This document shows positions 20,721 through 32,049 of a stretch of DNA of 64,000 bases, in pieces; the stretch's first letter is position 1, and every line of letters begins with the position of its first letter. Below the pieces are notes generated by a model. The model made no database searches, had not been told where the DNA came from, and saw nothing but the letters and a program-made list of their open reading frames with translations. A program made the position numbers and the translations under genes. Source of the stretch: Natronospirillum operosum (lineage in GTDB: Bacteria; Pseudomonadota; Gammaproteobacteria; Pseudomonadales; Natronospirillaceae); the NCBI RefSeq assembly GCF_004768465.1, contig NZ_SRMF01000001.1, positions 907,893 to 971,892 on the forward strand, written 5' to 3'.

Positions 20721-22451
20721 ATGATGAGCCCGGACTATCTGCAGCCCCATATGGTGGTGCAGGCAGGGCAGGTGTCCGTCGCCGGACGCCGCCCCGACAA
20801 CGAGGACTGTATCGGCATGCGGCTGCCGGAAGGCCTGCTGCAGGCCACCAAGGGTTACGCCATGGTGCTCGCCGACGGCGTGTCGGCGGCAGAAGGCGGG
20901 CAGGAGGCCGCTCACAGCGTCGTCACGGGCTTTCTCAGCGATTACTACAGCACACCGGACACCTGGAGCACCGTGCATTCGGTACGCCAGGTACTGCTGT
21001 CGCTGAACAGCTGGCTGCATGGCCGCAGCCTGAACCGGCATCAAAGCCAGCTGTCCTACCTGACCACGCTGACGGCGACCGTGATCAAGGCCCGTACAGC
21101 GCATATCTTTCATATCGGTGACTGCAGGCTCTACCTTTACCGCACTGGCGAGTTGCTGCCGCTGACCCGGGATCACCGCGTGGCCACGCGTGACGGTACC
21201 CAGCTGACCCGGGCCATGGGCATGGATTTCAGCCTGGACATCGACTATCGCAAACTGGTGCTGGAGGCCGGTGATATACTGCTGACTACCTCGGACGGCC
21301 TGCACGACACGGTAGGCGATGATCTGATTGCGCGCCGCTGCGGCGAGTGGGTGGCGGACCCGCAGGCACTCTGTGACAGCCTGCGCGCCGATGCGGAGCA
21401 GGGCGGCAGCACCGACAACATCAGTGTGCAGGCGCTGCTGCTCAGTTCTCTGCGCGACCCGACACCGGAGGAAACCTGGCTGCGCCTGTCCGAGCGGGCC
21501 TTTCCGCCGCTGCTGGAACCAGGCCAGTGCGTGGACGGTTTCCGGATCGAGGCCGAACTTCATGCCAGCGAGCGCAGCCAGGTATACCGCGTGATCGAAG
21601 AAGACACGGGCCAGCGTCTGGTCATGAAAACCCCGTCGCCGCTGTATGCCGATGACACTGACTATATCGAGCGTTTTGCCCTCGAGCAGTGGATGGGCAG
21701 CCGGCTGCAGAACCAGCATGTGGTGCGGGTGCTGCCACAGCCTGAAGGCGCCCGCTTCCTGTACTATCTGACCGAGTATCTGCAGGGGCCGCCGCTGGAA
21801 AAAGCCATCAGGTTGCAGGCGCCGTTTGAGGTCTCGGAGGCGCTGCGCATACTGGAAGAGATGATTCGTGGCCTGCGGGCCTTTCATCGCCGCGACATGC
21901 TGCACCGGGATATCAAGCCGGCCAATGTGCTGCTGACCGAGCGCGGGGCCGTCTGGGTCGACTTTGGCAGTGCCACTGCGCGCGGGGTAGCCGAACTCGG
22001 TTCGCTTGCCGCGCGTGAACTGGCGCAGGGTACCGCCGTCTACTCGGCACCGGAGGTTCATGCCGGCGAGCCGGCGTCCCGGACCTCGGAGCAGTTTTCT
22101 CTGGGGGTCATCCTGTACGAGATGCTCACCGGCCGTCACCCCTATGGTGATACCTATGCCGAGCAGGCCCGCCGCCCGGACAGGCTGCAATACCAGCCCG
22201 CCGCCCGTTTCAATCCGCTGGTGCCGGCCTGGCTGGACCGCGTCATTCTGCGCAGTGTCGACCCGCTGCCGGCAGCCCGCTATCCGGCGCTGGGAGACTG
22301 GCTGCATGACCTGCGCAACCCGCGCATCGCGCATGATCTGCCGGCGGCCTCCAAGCGCATCGACATGCCGGGTGACTCCCTGTGGCTGACCCTGCTGATC
22401 GTCAGTGGGCTGGCCAATCTGGCGTTGTTGTGGCTGCTCTGGCAGAGTTAG
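20721..22451 (+). CDS. Membrane-anchored PP2C phosphatase / Ser-Thr protein kinase fusion
   Basis: This bifunctional signalling protein of 576 residues starts two bases after the nasA-like stop. Residues about 10-240 form a PP2C domain (RRPDNEDCIG, LADGVSAAEGG, IGDCRLYL, TTSDGLHD, STDNISV, which carry the metal-binding Asp residues). Residues about 270-535 form a Hanks-type kinase (VMK as the ATP-binding Lys, LHRDIKPANVLL, VDFGSAT, YSAPEV). The glycine-rich loop is poorly conserved. A single C-terminal helix (LWLTLLIVSGLANLALLWLLW) would anchor it to the membrane. The coupling suggests it tunes nitrate uptake or assimilation, but targets are unknown. Confidence 0.9.
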   Translation: MMSPDYLQPHMVVQAGQVSVAGRRPDNEDCIGMRLPEGLLQATKGYAMVLADGVSAAEGGQEAAHSVVTGFLSDYYSTPDTWSTVHSVRQVLLSLNSWLHGRSLNRHQSQLSYLTTLTATVIKARTAHIFHIGDCRLYLYRTGELLPLTRDHRVATRDGTQLTRAMGMDFSLDIDYRKLVLEAGDILLTTSDGLHDTVGDDLIARRCGEWVADPQALCDSLRADAEQGGSTDNISVQALLLSSLRDPTPEETWLRLSERAFPPLLEPGQCVDGFRIEAELHASERSQVYRVIEEDTGQRLVMKTPSPLYADDTDYIERFALEQWMGSRLQNQHVVRVLPQPEGARFLYYLTEYLQGPPLEKAIRLQAPFEVSEALRILEEMIRGLRAFHRRDMLHRDIKPANVLLTERGAVWVDFGSATARGVAELGSLAARELAQGTAVYSAPEVHAGEPASRTSEQFSLGVILYEMLTGRHPYGDTYAEQARRPDRLQYQPAARFNPLVPAWLDRVILRSVDPLPAARYPALGDWLHDLRNPRIAHDLPAASKRIDMPGDSLWLTLLIVSGLANLALLWLLWQS

Positions 22452-22482
22452 AGCGTTGCTGAACAATTCCGGAGTAGAAAAG

Positions 22483-23034
22483 GTGTCCCTGGATCTCTTG
22501 CTGCTAGCCCTCGGAGTCAGCCTGGCGCTGTCTCTGGTCTGGAGTACTCTGCGCTCCGGCATGTCGCCCATGCCCAGTTCCCGGGCCGCGCGCGCGGCCA
22601 TGCTGGAGGCCCTGCAGGGCACAGAAGGGCCGATCGCCGACCTGGGCTCCGGCTGGGGGCAACTGGGCCTGGCTGCGGCCAAACGCTTTCCGGCCCGCCA
22701 GGTCATCGGCTACGAGCTATCCTGGCTGCCCTGGCTGTATTCCGTTGCCGTCGCCCGCTGCCTGCGCTGCCGCAATCTGACCTTCTACCGCCGTGATGCC
22801 TTTGCCGCCCTGGCCCGGCAGGACCCGATGCCGGTGCGTACTGTAGTCTGCTATCTGCACGGCGAAGGCATGGCCCGCCTGCGCCAGACTCTGGATACGG
22901 GTGAGCACAGCTGTCGCTGGATCATCAGCAACAACTTCGCGCTGCCGGGGTGTCAGCCCGACCACCAATGGCGTCTGCGCGATTTCTACCGCTCACCGGT
23001 CTATCGATATCGCTGGCCAGACTGCCTGCAGTAA
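22483..23034 (+). CDS. Small membrane-anchored class I SAM-dependent methyltransferase
   Basis: This 183-residue protein starts with GTG at 22483 after a well-placed GGAG. An N-terminal hydrophobic helix (LLLLALGVSLALSLVWS) is followed by a Rossmann core with the SAM motif ADLGSGWGQLGLA and the acidic residue of motif II in VIGYELSW. Motif III/IV lies around CYLHGEGM. The substrate is unknown. It sits between the kinase gene and fabV, and the 31-bp gap after the kinase gene suggests a shared transcript. Confidence 0.75.
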   Translation: MSLDLLLLALGVSLALSLVWSTLRSGMSPMPSSRAARAAMLEALQGTEGPIADLGSGWGQLGLAAAKRFPARQVIGYELSWLPWLYSVAVARCLRCRNLTFYRRDAFAALARQDPMPVRTVVCYLHGEGMARLRQTLDTGEHSCRWIISNNFALPGCQPDHQWRLRDFYRSPVYRYRWPDCLQ

Positions 23035-23146
23035 TGCGACCCTATCTCAATACACTTGTGACCAAAGCGGGTTCAGATTCTCGGGCCGGGCCCGTAAACT
23101 AGCCGCACAGGACACTATCACTGGATACTCCGGGGAACTCACAATC

Positions 23147-24328
23147 ATGATCATCAAGCCCAAAGTCAGAGGCTTTATCTGCACAACAGCGCATCCGCTT
23201 GGCTGTGCAACCAATGTCAGCGAACAGATTCACTATGTGCAACAACAGGACATCAGCGGTGATGGCCCGAAGAACGTGCTGATACTGGGTTGCTCCACCG
23301 GTTACGGCCTGGCCTCCCGCATTGTCAGCGCGTTTGGCTATGGCGCCGCCACGCTCGGTGTCATGTTCGAAAAGCCGGGTACGGAAAAGCGCACCGCGTC
23401 TGCCGGCTACTACAACACCCTGGCCTTTGAAGCCGCAGCCAGCGAAAAGGGCCTGTATGCCCGCTCGCTGAATCTGGATGCGTTCTCCGACGAAGCCAAG
23501 ACAGAAGTCATTGATGCCATCAAGGCCGACATGGGCAAGATTGACCTGGTGGTCTACAGCCTGGCCGCGCCACGACGCCAGGACCCGAAAACCGGCGAGG
23601 TCTACAACTCCGTACTGAAGCCGGTCGGTGAAGCCGTCACCCGCAAGACGCTGAACACCGACAGTGGTGAAGTCTCCGAGATCACGCTGGAACCGGCTCA
23701 GCAGGAAGAGATCGACGCCACCATCAAGGTCATGGGCGGTGAAGACTGGGAACTGTGGATGGAAGCGCTGGATGACGCCGGTGTGCTGGCCGACAACGTC
23801 AAGACCACGGCCTACACCTATATCGGCAAGGAACTGACCTGGCCCATCTACGGCCACGCCACCATCGGCAAGGCGAAAGAGGACCTGGACCGTGCGGCGC
23901 AGGCCATTACGGCCCGGCTGTCCAGCCAGTATGGCGGCGAAGCGCGGGTATCGGTATTGAAGGCGCTGGTCACGCAGGCCTCCTCGGCCATTCCGGTCAT
24001 GCCGCTGTATATCTCGCTGCTGTATCGCGTGATGAAAGAGCAGGGCACGCATGAAGGCGCCATCGAGCAGATCTACCGGCTGCTGGTCGAAGAGCTCTAC
24101 AATCCCAACCGGGAGCCGGTGCTGGATGAAGCGGGCCGGGTGCGGGTGGATCTGAAGGAGCTGGATGACTCGGTACAGCGCCGGGTGGAAGAGCTCTGGC
24201 ATCAGGTCACCACCGACAATGTGAAAGCCATTTCGGACTTTGAAGGCTATCAGGAAGAATTCTTCAAACTGTTCGGTTTCGGCATCGCCGGCGTTGACTA
24301 TGAAGCCGAGGTCGACCCCAGAGGCTGA
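23147..24328 (+). CDS. fabV: Enoyl-ACP/trans-2-enoyl-CoA reductase FabV
   Basis: This NADH-dependent reductase carries out the last step of each fatty-acid elongation cycle. It is an SDR isozyme larger than FabI and known to be naturally insensitive to triclosan. The 393-residue product starts MIIKPKVRGFICTTAHP. It has the nucleotide-binding GCSTGYGLASR and the catalytic Y-x8-K in PIYGHATIGKAK, both diagnostic of FabV. The C-terminal catalytic helix region VMPLYISLLYRVMKEQGTHE is typical. No fabI is seen in the window. Confidence 0.95.
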   Translation: MIIKPKVRGFICTTAHPLGCATNVSEQIHYVQQQDISGDGPKNVLILGCSTGYGLASRIVSAFGYGAATLGVMFEKPGTEKRTASAGYYNTLAFEAAASEKGLYARSLNLDAFSDEAKTEVIDAIKADMGKIDLVVYSLAAPRRQDPKTGEVYNSVLKPVGEAVTRKTLNTDSGEVSEITLEPAQQEEIDATIKVMGGEDWELWMEALDDAGVLADNVKTTAYTYIGKELTWPIYGHATIGKAKEDLDRAAQAITARLSSQYGGEARVSVLKALVTQASSAIPVMPLYISLLYRVMKEQGTHEGAIEQIYRLLVEELYNPNREPVLDEAGRVRVDLKELDDSVQRRVEELWHQVTTDNVKAISDFEGYQEEFFKLFGFGIAGVDYEAEVDPRG

Positions 24329-24404
24329 TCGCCGCACGGGTTGCACTGCATAGTACTGGGCGGCTGCGGCCGCCCCGGTCTGGTCTGAACACCAAGGAGA
24401 GATT

Positions 24405-26219
24405 GTGAGCCGGGCTGACGAAGCCATATCCAGTTTTCGGGCACTGGGTCGCCTGATCCGTTATGCGCGCGGTTACCGTCGGCGCATCATTGCTGCGGCC
24501 AGCTGCTCGGTGGTCAACAAGCTGTTCGATATCGCCCCCGAGATTCTGATCGGCATCGCCATCGACGTGGTGGTCAACCAGGAAAACAGCTTTGTGGCCC
24601 GCCTGGGCTTTCAGAGCCCGCAGGAACAGATCACCATCCTTGCCGTGCTGACCTTCTTCATCTGGGCCGGCGAGTCCATTTTCGAATATCTGTACATGAT
24701 TCTGTGGCGCAATCTCGCGCAGCGGCTGCAGGCCGACATGCGCCTGGATGCCTACACCCATGTACAGAGTCTGGACATGGCTTTCTTCGAGGCGCGCAGC
24801 TCCGGTGATCTGGTGGCGGTCATGAACGATGACATCAACCAGCTGGAGCGTTTTCTGGACGGCGGCGCCAATGATCTGATTCAGGTCTTTGTGACCATAG
24901 TCGCCGTGGGTGCGGTGTTCTTTGTGCTGTCGCCGCTGATCGCGCTGCTGGCTTTCACGCCCATCCCCATCATTGTCTGGGGCGCCTTTTATTTTCAGAA
25001 GCGGGCAGCGCCGCTCTACAACGAAGTGCGGCAGAAAGTCGGCGCGCTCGGCAGTCGCCTGTCCAACAATCTGGGCGGCATGGCCACTATCAAGAGCTTC
25101 ACCGCCGAACTCCGGGAAGCCGAGCGGCTGCGTGTCGACAGTGAGGCCTATGTGCAGGCCAATCGACGGGCCATAGCAGTCAGTTCTGCCTTTATCCCCA
25201 TCATCCGCATGGCCATTCTGGCCGGTTTTCTGGCCACCTTTGTCATCGGCGGCATGATGACCCTGCGCGGAGAACTCAATGTCGGTGCCTACGGCGTGCT
25301 GGTCTTTCTGACCCAGCGCCTGCTGTGGCCGCTGACGGGACTGGCCCAGACCATAGACCTGTTCGAGCGAGCCATGGCCAGTACCCGGCGCATCCTTGAC
25401 CTGCTGGCGGTGCAGCGCCAGGTGCACGATGAAGGCACCAGGACGCTGCCGCAGCCGGCGCGGGGCGAAGTGCTGTTCGATCAGGTCAGCTTCCGCTACC
25501 CCGAATCGGGTGCCGGCGTGGAGCAGATCAGTCTGCAGGCTGATGCCGGCAACACGCTGGCTCTGGTGGGTGCTACCGGATCCGGCAAGTCGACGCTGAT
25601 CAAGCTGCTGCTGCGCTATTACAGCCCCGGTGCCGGTCGGCTGCTGATTGACGGCATTCCGGTGGAGGAGCTGAGCATGCACAGCCTGCGCCAGGCCATA
25701 GGCCTGGTCAGCCAGGATGTGTTCCTGTTTGAAGGGTCGATTCGGGACAATATTGCCTATGGCCGACCGGATGCGGATGACGCGGCCATTGTCGAAGCGG
25801 CCCGGGCGGCGGAAGCCTGGGAATTCATAGAACGCCTGCCCAATGGTCTGGACACTCCGGTGGGAGAGCGTGGCGTCCGCCTGTCCGGCGGTCAGCGCCA
25901 GCGGCTGTCACTGGCGCGTGCCCTGCTCAAGGATCCGCCCATTCTGGTCCTGGATGAAGCCACCAGTGCGGTGGACAACGAGACGGAGGCGGCCATACAG
26001 CGTTCCCTGCGCAAGATCGCCCATGGGCGCACCATCATCATGATCGCCCACCGGTTGTCGACCATAGTGCATGCGGATCGCATTGCAGTGATCGACCAGG
26101 GGCGCCTGCGGGAGCAGGGCACCCACAGGGAGCTGATCGAACAGGATGGTCTCTATGCCGCCCAGTGGCGAGTGCAGACGGGTGCGGTGTCAGAAGGCGC
26201 CAGCGCCGTGGCCGATTGA
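24405..26219 (+). CDS. ABC exporter, fused permease and ATPase
   Basis: This is a half-transporter of the type IV (MsbA/MdlB-like) exporter class and would function as a dimer. It starts with GTG after AAGGAGAG and is 604 residues long. Residues about 20-320 form a six-helix transmembrane domain. The ATPase has Walker A GATGSGKST, Q-loop GLVSQDVFLF, signature LSGGQRQRL, Walker B ILVLDEATS and the H-loop in IAHRLST. The substrate cannot be told from sequence; lipid and multidrug export are both possible. No accessory adaptor or outer-membrane channel is nearby. Confidence 0.9.
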   Translation: MSRADEAISSFRALGRLIRYARGYRRRIIAAASCSVVNKLFDIAPEILIGIAIDVVVNQENSFVARLGFQSPQEQITILAVLTFFIWAGESIFEYLYMILWRNLAQRLQADMRLDAYTHVQSLDMAFFEARSSGDLVAVMNDDINQLERFLDGGANDLIQVFVTIVAVGAVFFVLSPLIALLAFTPIPIIVWGAFYFQKRAAPLYNEVRQKVGALGSRLSNNLGGMATIKSFTAELREAERLRVDSEAYVQANRRAIAVSSAFIPIIRMAILAGFLATFVIGGMMTLRGELNVGAYGVLVFLTQRLLWPLTGLAQTIDLFERAMASTRRILDLLAVQRQVHDEGTRTLPQPARGEVLFDQVSFRYPESGAGVEQISLQADAGNTLALVGATGSGKSTLIKLLLRYYSPGAGRLLIDGIPVEELSMHSLRQAIGLVSQDVFLFEGSIRDNIAYGRPDADDAAIVEAARAAEAWEFIERLPNGLDTPVGERGVRLSGGQRQRLSLARALLKDPPILVLDEATSAVDNETEAAIQRSLRKIAHGRTIIMIAHRLSTIVHADRIAVIDQGRLREQGTHRELIEQDGLYAAQWRVQTGAVSEGASAVAD

Positions 26220-26402
26220 GATCAGCACGGTCGATTGCGGGCAGATATAGACCATCGGCTAAGCCGCGTGTCGACCGGAACGCTATCAGCCCCGGACAAT
26301 TTTCGGTATACTCCGCTCCCGATTTATTCACCGCCGGGATCGACCACAATCGTCGATTCCCGCGGCCAGAGGAACGCCCTTAAATCGAAACTGGAGCGAC
26401 AA

Positions 26403-27659
<1,257 letters not shown>

Positions 27660-27676
27660 GTGACTGATAAGCCAAT

Positions 27677-27703
27677 AAAAAAGGGGCCTTTGGCCCCTTT
27701 TTT
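27677..27703. terminator. Bidirectional intrinsic terminator between icd and cspD
   Basis: An inverted repeat A6-GGGGCC, a 3-base loop and GGCCCC-T7 are flanked by an A-run on one side and a T-run on the other. It can stop transcription of both converging genes. Confidence 0.92.
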
Positions 27704-27721
27704 GTAGCCTGCCTTGTGGTG

Positions 27722-28039
27722 TCAGCCGTTACCGGCACGCCGGGTAGTGACCTCCTGATGTTCAGGCTGTGATACAGGAGCTTCGTCCTGTGACTGTTCC
27801 ATATCCAGCGCCACTCTTATGGCCTCCTCTTCGGAGTGGCAAGGGTGGATATTGACGGCATGAATGCCCTTGGCGGCTTGCAAGGTATCGAATGCCACCG
27901 GCTGACCGGCCTTGAGTGTCTTGTAACCGTCCATGACGATTGACGAGTAATGAACGAAGAGATCTTCATTACTGCCATCTGCCAGGATAAATCCGTACCC
28001 TTTGGCGTTGTTGAACCATTTGACTTTCCCTGCGGGCAT
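27722..28039 (-). CDS. cspD: CspD-like cold-shock-domain protein
   Basis: This is a single-stranded nucleic-acid-binding protein of the CspA fold; CspD in E. coli inhibits replication initiation and is induced in stationary phase. The start at 28039 follows AGGAGTG and gives 105 residues. RNP1 (KGYGFI) and RNP2 (LFVHY) are intact. A C-terminal extension of about 30 residues (SQDEAPVSQPEHQEV and a basic end) is absent from the 74-residue E. coli protein. It is divergent from clpS, the arrangement known for CspD, which is itself a Lon substrate in E. coli. Confidence 0.9.
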   Translation of the reverse strand: MPAGKVKWFNNAKGYGFILADGSNEDLFVHYSSIVMDGYKTLKAGQPVAFDTLQAAKGIHAVNIHPCHSEEEAIRVALDMEQSQDEAPVSQPEHQEVTTRRAGNG

Positions 28040-28280
28040 AACATCACTCCTGTACAACTGATATGGTGTAAAATAGAGGCTGGACTGGATTTTCACTCCG
28101 TACTGGCAACGTGCCATCCGCGCTCAAATCTTGACCAACGCTTCCAATTTAGAAGTCGGGCCGGAAAAGAGTCAAGTTACTCTTTGTGAAATATGATCCA
28201 GGCCACACTTTTCAAAGTAAATAATCCCGAAGGTCGTTGATTTTCGGTCATGGACCCCTTAAATCTGAGTCAACAGTAAC

Positions 28281-28625
28281 ATGTCTTCAGACTGGAGAGA
28301 CCGCATTTTGGCGAGTCGCGAGACCGACAGCCCGGTAATCAAGCCACGCACGGCTGACCCTCAGCTCAAGCAGCCGGACATGTACCGGGTGGTTTTGCTG
28401 AACGATGACTATACCCCCATGGAATTTGTGGTGGAAATTCTCACGCTTTTCTTCAATATGGACCGTGAGCAGGCGACCCAGGTGATGTTAGCGGTACATA
28501 CCAGGGGCAAAGGCGTCTGTGGTGTCTATACTAAGGATATTGCTGAAACCAAGGCTGCGCAGGTCAATCAGTGTGCACGTGATCACGAGCATCCACTGTT
28601 ATGTGAAGTCGAACCGTTGGACTAG
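28281..28625 (+). CDS. clpS: ATP-dependent Clp protease adaptor ClpS
   Basis: ClpS recognises primary destabilising N-terminal residues (Leu, Phe, Trp, Tyr) and hands such proteins to ClpAP. The 114-residue product has a flexible N-terminal tail and the core [17 protein letters not shown], with the Asp pair that contacts the substrate amino group. The hydrophobic-pocket Met and the [13 protein letters not shown] helix and strand follow. It is 15 bases upstream of clpA and clearly cotranscribed. Confidence 0.96.
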   Translation: MSSDWRDRILASRETDSPVIKPRTADPQLKQPDMYRVVLLNDDYTPMEFVVEILTLFFNMDREQATQVMLAVHTRGKGVCGVYTKDIAETKAAQVNQCARDHEHPLLCEVEPLD

Positions 28626-28640
28626 CGAGCGAGGTGGCTT

Positions 28641-30926
28641 ATGTTAAGCAAAGAACTCGAAAGTACGCTCAATCAGGCTTTTAAGGAAGCTCGTGACAAG
28701 CGGCATGAATTCATGACCGTTGAGCACCTGCTGCTGGCTCTGCTGGACAACGCTGCAGCAAACGAGGTCCTCAATGCCTGTGCTGTCGATGCGGATCGAC
28801 TGCGGCGGGAACTGAGCGAATTCATTGATGCCACCACCCCCATCATTCCCGAACAGGATGATGACCGGGACACCCAGCCCACGCTGGGTTTCCAGCGCGT
28901 GCTGCAACGGGCGGTGTTTCATGTGCAGTCTTCGGGCAAGAGTGAAGTGTCCGGGGCCAACGTACTGGTGGCGATTTTCAGCGAACAGGAAAGTCAGGCC
29001 GTCTACCTGCTGCGGCAGCAGAATGTATCCCGCATCGATGTCGTCAACTTCATCGCGCATGGTATTTCCAAGGTGGAAGGTGGCAGTGCCGAAGATCAGG
29101 GTGCCGACCATTCGGACGCCGCTGCGGACGAACCGGTGGATGCCGAAACCGGCGAGGGCATCGAAGGCTTTGCCACCAATCTGAACGAACAGGCACGCGA
29201 GGGTCGCATTGACCCGCTGGTCGGCCGCGATCGTGAGGTGGAGCGGGTGGTGCAGATTCTGTCCCGGCGGCGCAAGAACAACCCGCTGCTGGTCGGTGAA
29301 TCCGGCGTGGGCAAGACGGCCATCGTGGAAGGGCTGGCCAAGAAGATCTATGACGGTGAAGTGCCGGAGATCATCCAGGATGCCGAGGTCTTCTCTCTGG
29401 ACCTGGGTTCACTGCTGGCCGGCACCAAGTATCGCGGTGACTTCGAGAAACGCCTGAAGGCGCTGCTGGCACAGCTGAAGAAGCGGCCGAAGGCGATCCT
29501 GTTCATCGACGAGATTCATACCATCATCGGCGCCGGTGCGGCATCCGGTGGGGTCATGGACGCCTCCAATCTGCTCAAGCCCATGCTCAGCAGTGGCGAG
29601 TTGCGCTGCATCGGCTCCACGACCTTCCAGGAGTTCCGCGGCATCTTCGAGAAAGACAGCGCGCTGACGCGTCGGTTCCAGAAGATCGATGTGATCGAGC
29701 CGAACGAGGATGACACCTATCAGATTCTGAAAGGTCTGAAGTCCAAGTTCGAGCAGCACCACGACATTCGTTACACCGACAAGGCCCTGCGTACTGCGGT
29801 CAAGCTGAGTGCCCGTTACATCAATGATCGGCACATGCCGGACAAGGCCATCGATGTGATCGACGAAGCCGGTGCAGCCCAGCGGCTGCGCCCGGTGAGC
29901 CGGCGCAAGAAGGTGATCAGCGTGGGTGATATCGAGGAAATCGTGGCCGTCATTGCGCGCATTCCACCCAAGTCGGTATCGCGTAATGACAAGGAACTGC
30001 TGCAGAATCTGGAGCGCAACCTGAAGATGACCGTATTCGGTCAGGATGAGGCCATCGACACACTCAGCAGTGCCATCAAGATGGCACGGGCCGGGCTGCA
30101 GGAAGGCAACAAGCCGATCGGCTCCTTCCTGTTTGCCGGTCCGACCGGGGTCGGCAAGACGGAAGTGACCCGTCAGCTTGCCGAAGCGCTGGGTGTGGAG
30201 CTGATTCGCTTCGACATGTCCGAGTACATGGAGCGACACACGGTATCACGCCTGATCGGCGCGCCTCCGGGTTATGTCGGCTATGATCAGGGCGGATTGC
30301 TGACCGATGCCGTTACCAAGACGCCGCATGCAGTGCTGCTGCTGGATGAGATCGAGAAAGCGCATCCGGAAGTGTTCAATATCCTGCTGCAGATCATGGA
30401 TCATGGCACCCTGACGGACAACAACGGGCGCAAGGCTGACTTCCGCAATGTCATTCTGGTCATGACCAGCAATGCCGGGGCGGAAGACATGGGACGCCGT
30501 TCCATGGGCTTCACCAAGCAGGATCATGCCACCGACGGTCTGGAAGCCATCCGGCGCATGTTTACACCGGAGTTCCGCAACCGTATTGATGCCATCATCC
30601 AGTTCAAGGCGCTGCCGGTGGAAGTCATTCTGAATGTGGTCGACAAGTTTCTGGTCGAGCTGCAGGCGCAACTGGATGACAAGAAGGTACACCTGGCGGT
30701 CAGCGATGATGCCCGGACCTGGCTGGCCGAGCATGGCTATGATCAGGCCATGGGTGCACGCCCTATGGCGCGCCTGATTCAGGATGAGATCAAGAAGAAA
30801 CTGGCCGATGCGCTGCTGTTCGGAGTGTTGAGCTCCGGCGGCGAAGTGGAGGTATCAGTGAAGGATGATCGGCTGCACTTCATGTTCAAGGAGTCCAAGA
30901 CCGGCAAGGTACTGGAAGAAGCCTGA
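28641..30926 (+). CDS. clpA: ClpA, ATPase subunit of the ClpAP protease
   Basis: ClpA is a hexameric unfoldase that feeds substrates to ClpP. The 761-residue product has the N-terminal double Clp repeat that docks ClpS, an acidic linker, D1 (Walker [10 protein letters not shown], Walker [10 protein letters not shown]) and D2 ([18 protein letters not shown]). The ClpP-docking loop reads MGF in RRSMGFTKQ where E. coli has IGL, a conservative change. clpP is not in the window. A strong terminator follows. Confidence 0.97.
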   Translation: MLSKELESTLNQAFKEARDKRHEFMTVEHLLLALLDNAAANEVLNACAVDADRLRRELSEFIDATTPIIPEQDDDRDTQPTLGFQRVLQRAVFHVQSSGKSEVSGANVLVAIFSEQESQAVYLLRQQNVSRIDVVNFIAHGISKVEGGSAEDQGADHSDAAADEPVDAETGEGIEGFATNLNEQAREGRIDPLVGRDREVERVVQILSRRRKNNPLLVGESGVGKTAIVEGLAKKIYDGEVPEIIQDAEVFSLDLGSLLAGTKYRGDFEKRLKALLAQLKKRPKAILFIDEIHTIIGAGAASGGVMDASNLLKPMLSSGELRCIGSTTFQEFRGIFEKDSALTRRFQKIDVIEPNEDDTYQILKGLKSKFEQHHDIRYTDKALRTAVKLSARYINDRHMPDKAIDVIDEAGAAQRLRPVSRRKKVISVGDIEEIVAVIARIPPKSVSRNDKELLQNLERNLKMTVFGQDEAIDTLSSAIKMARAGLQEGNKPIGSFLFAGPTGVGKTEVTRQLAEALGVELIRFDMSEYMERHTVSRLIGAPPGYVGYDQGGLLTDAVTKTPHAVLLLDEIEKAHPEVFNILLQIMDHGTLTDNNGRKADFRNVILVMTSNAGAEDMGRRSMGFTKQDHATDGLEAIRRMFTPEFRNRIDAIIQFKALPVEVILNVVDKFLVELQAQLDDKKVHLAVSDDARTWLAEHGYDQAMGARPMARLIQDEIKKKLADALLFGVLSSGGEVEVSVKDDRLHFMFKESKTGKVLEEA

Positions 30927-30953
30927 ACCGAAAGCGAGCGGTAGAAAAAAGAG

Positions 30954-30984
30954 AAGGGCTGTCCGGGAGGGCGGCCCTTTTTTT
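30954..30984 (+). terminator. Intrinsic terminator after clpA
   Basis: An 11-bp stem (AAGGGCTGTCC with GGGCGGCCCTT, two G-U pairs) closes on a GGGA tetraloop and is followed by a run of T residues. It ends the clpSA transcript and lies between clpA and the converging infA. Confidence 0.9.
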
Positions 30985-31033
30985 GTCCGCGCAGCGGCGG
31001 CGGGGCCCTCCCGGTCTGGCAGGAACGCAGCGT

Positions 31034-31252
31034 CTACTTGGAGCGGTAGACGATGCGGCCCTTGGTCAGATCATAGGGCGTAAGCTCGACCTTGACCTTA
31101 TCGCCGGTCAGAATCCGGATGTAGTTCTTGCGCATCTTGCCGGAAATATGAGCGGTAATGACATGGTCGTTTTCCAGCTTCACGCGGAACATGGTATTGG
31201 GAAGGGTATCGAGAATCTCGCCTTCCATTTCAATGACGTCTTCTTTCGCCAT
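31034..31252 (-). CDS. infA: Translation initiation factor IF-1
   Basis: IF-1 binds the ribosomal A site during initiation. The 72-residue single S1/OB-fold protein begins [19 protein letters not shown] and ends with the basic motif RIVYRSK. Its placement next to clpA and the Arg/Leu transferase genes is conserved in many gammaproteobacteria. Confidence 0.97.
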   Translation of the reverse strand: MAKEDVIEMEGEILDTLPNTMFRVKLENDHVITAHISGKMRKNYIRILTGDKVKVELTPYDLTKGRIVYRSK

Positions 31253-31350
31253 AATAGAGTATTGCTAACCTCGGGTTGGAACTGTGGCGCGGAATTCTGC
31301 CTCAATTCCCGCTAAAGTGCAAAGATTATCCAGCCCAGGCAGCAGCTCTT

Positions 31351-32049
31351 TCAGCCCTGCCGGATCAGTCGCTGCCAGTGCTCGTTGCGATAGACTTCGG
31401 CCGGCGCAAAATCGGCCTTGTAGTTCATGTTCGGCACGCTGTCGATCCAGTAGCCGAGGTAGAGATAGGGCAGATCAAGTTCCTGGCAGATCTCGATCTG
31501 ACGCAGAATGGCCAAGGTGCCTGGCGAAAGATCGGCGAAATCAGGGTCAAAGAAGGTATAGACCGCGCTCAGAGAGGTGGTGAAGCGATCTACCACTGCC
31601 ACCAGCACCAGATAGTCACCATCCCAGGCCTCCAGCAGGAAACCGTACTGGGTTTGCTGCAGCAGGAAACGATAGAAGTCTTCCTGGTTGGGCGGGTACA
31701 TGTCGCCTGCGCCATGGCGCTGCTCGATATAGCACGCATAGAGTGTCCAATACCGCTCTTCGTAGTGCACAGGCACAGCCTGCCAGCGCAGGTGCGTGGC
31801 CCGTTTCAGTACCCGTCGATGCCGGCGCCGCGGCTGGAACTCCTGCACCACCACCCGCAGCGACTGGCACTTGCGGCAGGCACGGCAATCCGGCCGGTAA
31901 AAATGCCCACCGCTGCGGCGAAAGCCGATCAGGTTGAGCTTTTCATAGAGTTCAGGCGGCACTGCAACAGCCGGGTCCACAAACACAGTGGAGGCCTCCC
32001 GGTCGCCCAGGTAGCTGCAATCATGCGGCGATGTCTTGAAGAAACGCAT
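31351..32049 (-). CDS. bpt: Bpt-type aspartate/glutamate leucyl-tRNA transferase (Ate family)
   Basis: This enzyme adds Leu from Leu-tRNA to proteins with N-terminal Asp or Glu and so creates ClpS substrates. The start is at 32049 (MRFFKTSPHDCSYL), because homologues begin just before HxCSYL; the product is 232 residues. The N-terminal Cys cluster (CSYL, and CRACRKCQS) that marks ATE-type transferases is present. The family motif GYWIDSVPNMNYKADFAP near the C-terminus is complete. The start lies inside the last 29 bases of aat, so translation is coupled to it. Confidence 0.92.
   Translation of the reverse strand: MRFFKTSPHDCSYLGDREASTVFVDPAVAVPPELYEKLNLIGFRRSGGHFYRPDCRACRKCQSLRVVVQEFQPRRRHRRVLKRATHLRWQAVPVHYEERYWTLYACYIEQRHGAGDMYPPNQEDFYRFLLQQTQYGFLLEAWDGDYLVLVAVVDRFTTSLSAVYTFFDPDFADLSPGTLAILRQIEICQELDLPYLYLGYWIDSVPNMNYKADFAPAEVYRNEHWQRLIRQG

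Noticed and set aside
20568-22706. A 712-codon minus-strand frame opposite the kinase/phosphatase gene.
   Set aside because: It is the antisense shadow of a GC-rich gene with clear kinase motifs, and no family pattern is visible in it.
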